Position numbers and translations under genes: made by a program. The notes beneath the pieces were generated by a model. The model was not told the origin of the DNA. It made no database searches and worked only from the letters and a program-made list of their open reading frames with translations. A DNA stretch of 64,000 nt from Ipomoea triloba (taxonomy: Eukaryota; Streptophyta; Magnoliopsida; Solanales; Convolvulaceae): assembly GCF_003576645.1 (NCBI RefSeq), contig NC_044919.1, forward strand, positions 16,425,519-16,489,518, read 5' to 3'. Positions 35,370 to 45,018 of the stretch are shown here, piece after piece (position 1 is the first letter of the stretch; every line of letters begins with the position of its first letter).

Positions 35370-37198
35370 TGGAAACCATCAACTCGTCGCTGTAATGGCA
35401 AAACTCAGGATCATTAGCGCACACAGCTATATTCTTGTCATCCCTTTCACCCTGTAACAAGATCCTCTTTCACAATTAGCAATTGAATCAATGATATTAT
35501 AAAATGCCCAACTTTCATATTTAGCATAAACAATATAATAGAATAAACAACAGCTAACTTCATAGAGCAAAAGAGAACAACCTGTTAGATGAATGCAAAT
35601 TAAAGCATTTTAGATCATTCATTAGTATGCTTGTAGTATTGCCTAGCGGCATTTTCCATTATAAATATTGTTCAATGAGATAATGATGTCCTTTTGTAGA
35701 GCACAATGAAATGCACTTACTTGATCAATCATAGGCATCAATCTAATTGCACGAGCACGAAGAAATGTACCAGGCAGCACATGTTCCTAGTAGAGAGAAA
35801 GGGCCAAATTAGAAGGTGATTTATTGATCATTTCAAATAGGGCCAGTTAGAAGTATGTAGATTGATCCATCGTTTCAAAAGCCAAATTGTTTGTCTGTTT
35901 GTCTAGTTAAAATAAAATAAAGGGATAAGGGTCAAATAGACCCTCAAACTATAATCAATTGTGCAATTAGGCCCTCGAACAATAAAAAGCTTCAATTAGG
36001 CCCTCGAACTTTTTATTTTGGGGCAAATAGACCCTTTAACCTATGTGTGACCTATAATTGCAGGTCACCAAAAATTCCGGCCAACTCCGGCGATCGTCCG
36101 GCGAAGACTGGAGATGGCGACCAGTTGGTCGCCATCTCCGCTACCGGACGCCACCGGCGACCGTGAGGTCGCCGGTGGTGGATGGTTTTGTGTTGTTTGC
36201 CGGACGATCGCCGGAGTTGGCCGGAATTTTTGGTGACCTGCAATTATAGGTCACACATAGGTTAAAAGGTCTATTTGCCCCAAAATAAAAAGTTCGAGGG
36301 CCTAATTGAAGCTTTTTATTGTTCGAGGGCCTAATTGCACAATTGATTATAGTTTGAGGGTCTATTTGACCCTTATCCCTAAAATAAAAATAAAAATAAG
36401 GTAACTTGCATTAGTATCAGGACATCCATAGGGTCACTATCTTCGCAGATAGTCCTTCGAATGAAACCATAGTCCTTCGAATGAAACCATAGTTATGTGG
36501 ATAACAACAGATGAGTAGAGAATTTGATCAACCTAATCATATAAAATTCATACAAATTTAGTCACTCACTAGAGATAATACTAATAAACAGGCTGAATAA
36601 CTAATGAAACACAATCTAATGTTACCAAATGAAACAAGCAAACTAGTGAATCACAATTCACAAATCACAAATTAGTTTCCATCAGACAAGTCTTTAAATG
36701 AACATCTAATTAAGAATATGAGCATGCTAATGTAAATTTAATTCATCTTGATTTTGTCATCATCCTGCAACTGTACACTGTGTTGTATATCTATAATCTG
36801 GGTATTGTTCATTGCACCCTACACATTTAATGATTTCTAATAAAATAGGTTACATCAATGGCATCTAGAATTATTTCATTATCATTTTGAGCTTACTCAA
36901 CTAAGCAACAGTATGGAAATGGTTTCTAGCTAGCTTGTACTATATTAAAGACAGAATATATGTACATATATTTATCACAGTTAAACGACTCCTACACTTG
37001 CGACATTTATTAAACCCATACAAGTGAAAAGCATAAAGTAAACCTTTACAAAATAGAAAAACTCTCAGGTTATGGCAGAGAGACATTGAAGATCTAAAGA
37101 AAAATAAAATAAAGAAAACTTATAGGCAAAATTCGCACTTTTATAAGGCCACTTGCTTTGTCAAGCTCATACTTGCTGCCTTTTCTAATCTCAACCAC
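35370..37198 (-). pseudogene. Captured soluble inorganic pyrophosphatase exons (Pack-CACTA)
   Basis: Four exon pieces lie in order on the minus strand, most with splice signals. About 37136-37198 encodes VVEIRKGSKYELDKASGLIK. At 36406-36532 are ILYSSVV, HNYGFI and [10 protein letters not shown]. At 35721-35786 is EHVLPGTFLRARAIRLMPMI. About 35370-35451 encodes GERDDKNIAVCANDPEF. These match the central core of plant soluble inorganic pyrophosphatase (which hydrolyses PPi to phosphate), including the active-site phrase D.MD. The second exon has a 20-bp tandem duplication (36451-36490) and a lost base in the V-Y-P-H segment, so the copy is not functional. The N-terminal and C-terminal exons are missing or unrecognisable. 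A foldback MITE sits in the intron between the second and third pieces. Confidence 0.9.
35922..36379. mobile_element. Foldback MITE, Mutator-like, 9-bp target duplication
   Basis: The 458-bp element is almost entirely one inverted repeat, starting GGGATAAGGGTCAAATAG and ending with its complement. The perfect 9-bp duplication TAAAATAAA (35913-35921 and 36380-36388) points to the Mutator superfamily. The centre is GC-rich (CCGGCGA, CGCCGGTGG). Mirror-image open frames on both strands are a consequence of the palindrome. Confidence 0.93.
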
Positions 37199-37281
37199 CT
37201 GCCACAGAAAATAAATTAGTTAAGGCCATTTATTTACAACACTATAATGACCTTCTATATCTGAGAAAGGCAGCAAAAAAC

Positions 37282-37795
37282 CTAAATCCCTGAGTGGAAC
37301 AAGCACAAATAGAACAGGCAAATACATGTAGGATTAAGCAGACCCCTGTAAGTTGTATACCATTTAAGAGGAGGCCGGTTGCTCACCAAGGTCGCTGGAA
37401 ATAGAGGAGGCCGGCGTCGATCTGTTGCTGCCTGGGATCTACTCGTCGTTGCTAAGGTCGCCAGAAACAGAGGAGGCCGACGTCCATCTATTGCTGCCCG
37501 TCTGCTGTTGGCGAGAAGGAGAAGAGGAGGGAAGAGATGGAGGTCCACGGAGCTGCTACGCCGCAGGAGTCATACCGCCGTCGTCGCTGCCTACTACGCC
37601 GATCTGCGCCGTCCACCGCCACTAGTGTTGCTCCGTGCCGCCGGCGGGGAAGGGAGAGAGGAAACGAGAGGGAGAGGGAGAAGGAGAGAGAGAGACGAAC
37701 TGCCCACTAGTGCTGGTCTGCAATTCGTAGAGACTAGAGAGTGTGAGAGGCTGCTAGAAGAAATGATAAAAGAGCAAGGCAAAAAATGGAATTAA
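37282..37795 (-). other. GC-rich first-exon-like segment inside the CACTA element
   Basis: This is an island of GC-rich, CCGGCG-containing sequence with a pyrimidine-rich leader, open in several frames on both strands and with a partly duplicated block (GCGACCTTAGCAACGACGAG and similar). It may be another captured 5' exon and promoter. No protein family is recognised. Confidence 0.45.
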
Positions 37796-37814
37796 TATGC
37801 TTATAAACCTAGGG

Positions 37815-38395
37815 TTATTAGCTTTAGCGACGGAATTTTGAATCCGTCGCTAGATTTATTTTTAAAAAATCGTGGACTCACCTCGTTATTAGGCTAGCGA
37901 CGGAAATTTGGATCCGTCGCTAGATTTAGCGACGGATCCAAATTTCCGTCACTAAATTTTTATTTTTAAAAAAAATTGTCCGGTCAGTTAATTATCTAGC
38001 GACGGGAATTTGAACCCGTCGCTAGATCTAGCGACGGATTGACATTTCCGTCGCTAGATTTTGTCCAAAAAATTTGCGCCCATTTTAAAAAAGCAAAATA
38101 AACCCGAGAATAATGCTCGGGCGACAGATATGGCGACGGATCCGAAAATCCGTCGCTAGAGTATTATTCCTGGGTTTATTTCGCTTCTAAAAAATGAACG
38201 CGAAATTTTTTATAAATATCCGTCGCTAGTCCGTCGCAAGTTTATGCGCGAAAATTTACCGCTCAAATTAGCTACGGATTTAACGACAAAATTTTTCCGT
38301 CGCTAATTTTAAATTTTTTTATAAATAAGTAAATCCGTCGTTAAACCGTCGCTATTTTGTCTTTAGATTAGCAACGGAATGAATCCGTCGTTATT
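37815..38395. repeat. Right subterminal repeats of the CACTA element
   Basis: The array of TAGCGACGGA and CCGTCGCTA in both orientations mirrors the left side. Confidence 0.93.
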
Positions 38396-38697
38396 TCCGC
38401 ATTTTTTTGTAGTGATCATTGGCAAGCACCGCCCGAACCTTGTCACCCACCTTCTTCATATTATGCCACATACAAAATCGATGCCGTGCAGACGTGAAAA
38501 CCCTCGGCACAGCTACCCGTAAAGATGGGTCTTGATCGGTGACAACGTATGTCGGCTCGTGGCCCACAGCTCGCTTGAAATTATCAAGCAACCACACATA
38601 TGAGTCAATATCTTCTTTTGCAATAAATCCCGCTGCAAACGTCACTGATTTCTTGTGATTATCCATGCCAGTAAATGGAACAAACACAAGATTATAC

Positions 38698-39115
38698 CTA
38701 CACACAACCCAGCTCCGTACATTAGAAACAGAACAAACTAGAACCTAAGTGAAGAAGAACCAATAATACATTTACTGGAAATAGCATGTGCACACGCTGA
38801 GTAACTATAATGCACATACAGCGCACTGTTTAACGGGGAACGAATTCACGCCCAGGAAAAAAAATGCAGACACCCCCCACCGGAGGCCCAGTAAAAAAAA
38901 ATATGCAGTAACAACAAAGAACATAATCATGCAACTAGCGGAAAATCATCAAATGCAAACAGGCCCAACAAGGGCCACTATTACCCTGAAAATACCACCC
39001 ACGTGCACACGCCTATCAGCATAAATGCACACACCAATATATGTTCTGCTCAAACAGAGCAGAAAACCCCAAAGACACTAGAGATGCACATGGATTCGTG
39101 AAGATATGCACATAC
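38698..39115 (-). other. Intron of the transposase pseudogene, TGCACA-rich
   Basis: GT (39114-39115) and AG (38698-38699) ends give an in-frame join N-G-Y. The intron contains GTGCACACGC, ATGCACATAC, GTGCACACGCC, ATGCACACACC and GATGCACATGG. Confidence 0.8.
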
Positions 39116-39979
39116 CCGTTAGTCTTATACGTCGCATCAAAGGACACAACATCACAAAAGCACGCAAAATTCCGCTGCGTAACCGGGTCTGCGCAAAACA
39201 CACGCAAGAGCTGATCGTATTCATCCACATCATAGTCAAAGCAAAATGTAGACCACAACTCCTTCTTATGAAAGAACTTTTCAACAATCAACTGTGCCCT
39301 CCCTCCCCCCCACTAATATACGCCATTAAATCCCGCTTAAAATTCTGGAAGTCTACCGGTAGCCCCAACATCAACATACTCCCCCACCATCTGCTTATAA
39401 AGCTTGAAGGACATGATCGGACCAATATTCGCTCTCACACAATTAGCAACAAAGCTTTGATGGCCCAAAGTCAACTTACGATTAACCCTCATGAATGACT
39501 TAGCCGCCTCCGAGCACAAAGAATGTGTGTGTCTTACCTCCAGAGAAAACACAGAATACCCGCCATCACCCATAAGCTTCAAAATGATTTTGGCATTACA
39601 ACCAACGTAACCCTATTCGTAACTCGATGTCTCTTCGGCGATATGGAAGTGTCACCAACCCCCTCACCTACAGGATAAACATCCTTAGCAGGCTACTTGA
39701 AACCTTCGCGAGAACAGATCAAATACTTCCTCAAAACCTTACCCACCCTATCCTTTGATTCAGTGCTACAACGAACATCAAACCCAACTGTACAAGCATA
39801 CCGGACATAGAAGTCAACACCATCATCCAACTTGCTAAACTGCTGACCCACAAAGGGCTGGCTAGCTTCGTCACAAATCGGGATCCAATATTTCGTCCCT
39901 CTAGGAGACAGATTCATGACACACTCATTGGACCCACCAGTCCCACCTGACAAACCTTCATCATCACAAACTGATGCCG

Positions 39980-40442
39980 CTACATGGGAACACGGGAACA
40001 AAAAAACGGCCCATAGTCTAAGTAAAAAAACATATGGAAGCCACCAACGGCATTGTGCACATAAAAACGACACAATGTGCATATATACTAAACCCCTCCA
40101 CCCCAGAATAACCCCACAGACGCCAAAAAGTAACTCCCAACTACCGCAACCAAACATAGTACACGACAACCACAACGAATAATGGAGATACAAACTCAAA
40201 AAAAACATACACCAGACCAAAAAAGCAACAAAACCACATGTCAAAACGGAAACTATACAACGAGAGTACAGAACCAACAACACCGGTGCATGTGGCAAGG
40301 GTAAGAAATGCACACAGCTTATAACACATATGCACACAGGCGCGAATTACAGAAAATAAAAAACACCACCAACGTTCTGTAACGAACAAGAAACAGGAAA
40401 AAACAACCAAGAAAATAAAAATAAAAAGCAACTCCAACATAC
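39980..40442 (-). other. First intron of the transposase pseudogene, TGCACA-rich
   Basis: GT (40441-40442) and AG (39980-39981) ends link MEFVDG to SVCDDEGLSGG. It contains TTGTGCACATAAA, ATGTGCATATA, AATGCACACAGC and ATGCACACAGGC. Confidence 0.7.
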
Positions 40443-40461
40443 CTCCATCAACAAACTCCAT

Positions 40462-40747
40462 GGATATGATGTAACAACGAAGCACGCACTAGCACAAGAA
40501 GAAAACGGGGTGGTGACTTCGAAACCGTGAGACTGAATGGCAACAAAGAAGAAAAATAAAACATAATATATGCATTACAATCCCAGACTAAAAATAAAAC
40601 ACCTACAATTACAATACAACCCTTAGTAATTAAAATTAAGCACATAAAAAAGGAAAAAATGATTAATCTCAACCATCAAATACAACAAGATGGACGCCCC
40701 ACATTGTGTCTTATTTCTCATCTAAATATGTTGTCTCATATTATTAC

Positions 40748-40808
<61 letters not shown>

Positions 40809-41095
40809 TACCATATATATTATCAAAATTTTAATTATTAGCTTGATTACCATATTAATTATTTGTATAATTTTAAAAAGAAAGTGTAATTAATTTTTTA
40901 AAAAGTTTTTAAATTCAAATTGTAAATGTCATTTTTGTCCAAATATTTTATATTACTAAAATATCCATGAGTTTGGGTGGGAAAATTTGGTTGGACACTT
41001 CTGTTATTATATATATATAAATATAGATATATAGACATAGATTGGTCAAAAAATTCTTTCTCCTTTGCTTAGTTTCTTTAGTATTTTAATTTATT
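40462..41095. other. Flank of the transposase gene and AT-rich DNA
   Basis: There is no gene. The 5' leader of the transposase gene probably lies at 40462-40560. A (TA)n run occupies 40750-40802. The segment GGTGGGAAAATTTGG followed by TATATATATAAATATAG (40975-41030) resembles 26393-26450. No Mutator-type terminal repeat was identified. Confidence 0.4.
40750..40802. repeat. (TA)n microsatellite
   Basis: This is an uninterrupted TA dinucleotide run of about 52 bases. Confidence 0.97.
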
Positions 41096-41440
41096 GGGAA
41101 AAGGGTCAAATAGGCCCTCGGACTTTAGCTGAAAATTCAATTAACTCCCTAAACTTTTTAAAAGTGCAATTACACCCATAAACAATCTATTTTGATGCAA
41201 AGAAGCCAAAAAACCGGTTAATGACCTGATATCACAGGTCATTAGATTTCAAACAACATTTCGACAACTTTTCAGGCAAAAAAGTGACCGGCGACCAATC
41301 ACCGGTCACCGGTCACCGATGAGGGAGAAGGCTACCCATCTGAGTCGCCTTCTCAACCGGAGAAGGCAACCCAGATCTGGGTCGCCTTCCAGCCAGCAGG
41401 TGCAAGGAAGAAGAAGAAAGTGACATGAAATGACCGATTT
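41096..41440. mobile_element. Single arm of a foldback MITE related to 35922-36379
   Basis: The start GGGAAAAGGGTCAAATAGGC resembles the terminus of the MITE at 35922, followed by the same kind of CCCTCGGAC and CAATTACAC phrases and then a CACCGGTCACCGG-rich centre. I do not see the matching second arm, so it looks truncated or strongly diverged. Confidence 0.5.
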
Positions 41441-41764
41441 GCCCCCATAACTTAATAATTAAAAATGGTTTATATTTTTCTGATGACATTTGGTCTGTGA
41501 TTTGGTCTGGTCGACCAAATGTGATTGCATAATTACGAGACTAAATTATTAGTTTTTAAAGTCGATGACTGAAATTAACAAGACCCCATTAATCATAACT
41601 CATAAGATCAAAAGTGTAATTTTCTTTTTAATATTATAACAAATTGAATTACAAATAATTTCATCCTCGTTACTCAAATCAGATACATCAAATGAGACGG
41701 GAAGTAGGAATTAAGAATCAATTACAGTGACTTTTGGTATACATACATAAATGGGAATCAATTG
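41441..41764. other. Intergenic, nothing recognised
   Basis: AT-rich sequence without an open frame or repeat that I can identify. Confidence 0.4.
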
Positions 41765-41774
41765 AATAATAAAG

Positions 41775-42845
41775 GGCAAAAGGGTCAAATAGGTCCATGT
41801 ACTATCATTGATTGTTCATCTAGCACCATGAATTAAAATATGGTCCATCTAGGTCATTATACTCCTAATTATTTTTCATCTAGCATTTTTAGCCTATTTC
41901 TAACAAGTAACCCATCTAATTTGATGACATGGAAAAATAAAATTAGAAAAAATGACGACATGTTATTTATATGGATATTTTGGATGAGTTCTACCATATT
42001 TCATTAATGAAAAAATAATTTCTTGCAATGAAATATGGTAGAAATCAAATTTGTTATATAAAGTTTTAACTACATGAGTGTATGTATAGTGGGGTATTCA
42101 CTATCGTTCGGCAATGAGATTTCATGGAAATCGATATATGAAAAATTAAATTATTTTTATAATAACTTAAGATATATTGTATTGGGTAAATTTTATTTTA
42201 TTTTAAAAATAAATTAATATTTTTGGATTTTTGGATAATTGAATAACTTAAGATATTGTATTTTTGGATGATTTATTAGAAAGAAATAGGGCAGAAATCA
42301 AAGTTGTTATATAAAGTTTCAATTACAATGTACTGTGTATGTATAGCAGGGTATTCAATGTCGTTCGACAATGAGATTCCATGAAAATTGATATATAAAA
42401 ATTAAATTATTTTTTAAAAAATAATAAAATTTCCCAATATAATATCTTAAGTTATTATATTTAATTTTAATATATCGATTTTCATGGAATTTCATTGCCG
42501 AACAACTTTGAATATCCCACTATATATACACAGTCGTGCAGTACACTGTAATTAAAACATTATATAACAACTTTGATTTCTACCATGTTTCATTGCAAGA
42601 AATCATTTTCTTCATTAATGAAATGTGGTAAAATCATCCAAAATATTCATATAAATAACATGTTATCATTTTTTATAATTTTATTTTTCCATGTCAACAA
42701 ATTAGATGTGTTACTTGTTAGAAATGGGCTAAAAATGCTATATGAAAAATAATTAGGAGTATAATGACTTAGATAGACCATATTTTAGTTCATGGTGCTG
42801 GATGAATAATCAGTGTTAGTACATGGGTCTATTGACCCTTTTGCC
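41775..42845. mobile_element. Large foldback MITE (about 1.07 kb)
   Basis: The left end GGCAAAAGGGTCAAATAGG and the right end CTATTGACCCTTTTGCC are inverted repeats that continue with few mismatches far into the element (for example ATGACATGGAAAAATAAAAT against ATTTTATTTTTCCATGTCA). A duplication AATAATAAAG flanks it (41765-41774 and 42846-42855), or 9 bp if the last G is counted in the terminus. It lies about 50 bases past the lipoxygenase stop codon. Confidence 0.9.
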
Positions 42846-42894
42846 AATAATAAAGTGATGTTGTATGATTTGAAGTTGGATGGGCCTTGGGAGT

Positions 42895-44963
42895 TCATAT
42901 TGAGATACTGTTGGGAATTCCCTTGCCAGTGAGTCCACCAATCTTGGTGTAATCGGAGGCATTCGGGTATAGTAAAGTATAAGGCACCCTCACAGGTCCA
43001 AATCGATTCTTCAACCTGGGGTCGCAGTTTCTTTCCAATATCCGGCCTTCAATTTGAACCAACTTGTCGTGGAATCTCTGAAACGCCTCTAGCGGTTCCG
43101 CGTCCGAAGTCCAGTGGGGGGTATCTCTTTGCCCGAGGTAGATTTCATCGCTGGAATGCCGGGACAGTATCTCTATAAGAGATACGCCCAGAAGGGTCTG
43201 CAACTGGGGCGTGATTGTTTTGAGGAAGGCGAGGTCCGGGTCGGAGAGGAGCTCGGCGTGCTCCGGCGTGCCTGTCTCCGGCATGAAGCGGCGGCTCACA
43301 GTGGGGCGATTTGGGAGGTAGCCTGCGTAGGGATATTGGCCGAAGTTAACCGCAGCGTGAAGAGCAGAAGCTACCCATATGATGATGGTGCAGGTTTGGA
43401 TGAGTTGGGGTCGCGTCTGCATTTGCGGCCACCATGTCTCATCTTTCAAGTCGCCGTGTCCTACTTGCCGAATCTCGGCCCACCATGACTGGAGCTCATA
43501 GTCACATTGGACCATGTAATCTGAGTGGTAATAGAAGCGGCAATATTCTTCGACCCAGGCTTCAATTGCAGCCCAGACTTCAAGACCGTCAACGGCATAA
43601 GGATAATCTTCTATTAGAAGCCGAAGGCCATGAGGTTGGGTTGAATCTGGAACTGCCACTCCTCTGCAGATCAGAAAGAAAAGAGTTTAATTTATAAGGT
43701 GGTTCTATATCTTGGGTGGAAGTTACTAAGGGACCACCACCAATTGGTAAGTAAAGGATTGTCGGACAGAATGTGAATCAGTGATAAAGGGTCAAGTCTA
43801 ACACCCTACATTTCGAAAATGTGGTGGTGGCCGTAGGGATGGCGACTGGGCGAGGAGTATACTCCCGTCCCTGTCCTCGTCCTCGAAACTCCGATCCCGT
43901 CTCTATCTTCAACTGGGAATGAAAAATAGTCTCCATTCCCGTCCCCGCAGAAATTAAGCGAGGTCCGAAAATCTCAGTTTCAAATCAATTCTTAGTCAAA
44001 ATTTTAAATTAATGTAATTTTAATTTTAATAATTAAGATTTGAATTTAGAAAAATTAATAGGGAAAATGGCATATTTAGTCCCTGAGTTATAGGGGTAGT
44101 GTAGACTCAGTCCCTGAGTTATGGCCGTATGAGTTTAGTCTCTGAGTTATTCGCAAAGTGGCGAGTTTAGTCCATGGCCATTAAATTTGACGAAAAAAAT
44201 TAAAAAATATTCAAAATTTGAGAGGTAAAATAGGAAATTCACATTTTATTCTTTTTTTTTTTAATATCAAAACCACTTTTACAATATTATTTTTCACTTC
44301 TTAGCCTAATTATTTTCAAGATTATTCAATTTTAAAAGCATTTTAATAACTTTGAAATGACTTGTTAGGAAACTGGCTCTCGTATAACATATTTAAGACT
44401 TAGCACAAACAAAGAAACACATGATCATTGTATTTAGGTGTATGAAACACACTATCGTAAAAAGTTTTTACATTTTTACTAAGCAACAAATGTAATAAAA
44501 TTAAAACTTTTACTCTCAAAAGTTCAAATTTTATTACATTTGTTGCTTAGTAAAAAAATAAAAACTTGTTAGGATAGTGTGTTTCATACACCTAAATACA
44601 ATGATCATGCATTTCTTTATTTGTGCTAAGTCTTAAGTGTGTTATACAAGAACCATGTTCCTAACAAGTTATTTGAAAGTTATTAAAATGATTTTAAAAT
44701 TGAAGAATCTTGAAAATAATTAGGTTAAGAAGTAAAAAATAATATTGTAAAAGTGATTTTGATATGAGAAGAAGAATAAAATGTGAATTTCCTATTTTAC
44801 CCCTCAAATTTTGAATATTTTTTAATTTGTTCGTCAAATTTAATGGCAGGGACTAAACTTGCCACTTTGCGAATAACTCAGGGACTAAACTTGGATACGG
44901 CCATAACTCAGGGACTGAGTCTACACTACCCCTATAACTGAGGGACTAAATATGCCATTTTTC

Positions 44964-45018
<55 letters not shown>

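Larger units (their letters stand above)
34678..38414. mobile_element. Non-autonomous CACTA transposon carrying captured gene fragments
   Basis: The left end CACTACAAAAAAATGCG (34678) and right end CGCATTTTTTTGTAGTG (38398-38414) form a perfect 17-base terminal inverted repeat. A 3-bp target duplication ATC flanks it (34675-34677 and 38415-38417), as expected for CACTA elements. Subterminal arrays of CCGTCGCTA and its complement TAGCGACGG fill about 34705-35020 and 37815-38395; these are the kind of sites CACTA proteins bind. No TNP2-type transposase is present. The interior holds exons of an inorganic pyrophosphatase gene and a GC-rich first-exon-like segment. Confidence 0.97.
33497..40461 (-). 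pseudogene. FAR1/FHY3-type Mutator (MULE) transposase, split by a CACTA element
   Basis: Read on the minus strand, exon 1 (40443-40461, MEFVDG) joins exon 2 (39116-39979) across a 463-bp GT-AG intron. Exon 2 encodes a FAR1 DNA-binding-like region (DDGVDFYVRYACTVGFDVRC) and the start of the MULE core (DVVSFDATYKTNG). A 418-bp GT-AG intron (38698-39115) leads in frame to exon 3 (38697 downward) with AAGFIAKEDIDSYVWLL and YVVTDQDPSLRVAV. A CACTA element interrupts this exon at 34678-38414. The remainder (34674-33497) has the SWIM zinc finger CSCWMFERVGLLCRH and a C-terminal zinc-knuckle-like CNGHDSRNC. A TAG at 39693-39695 and frame shifts near 39600, 39355 and 39310 show it was already damaged. 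Related domesticated proteins are transcription factors, but the repeats around this copy suggest a transposon. Confidence 0.9.

Noticed and set aside
36052..36249. Two mirror-image 63-codon frames with identical starts and ends
   Set aside because: They exist only because the MITE is a palindrome.
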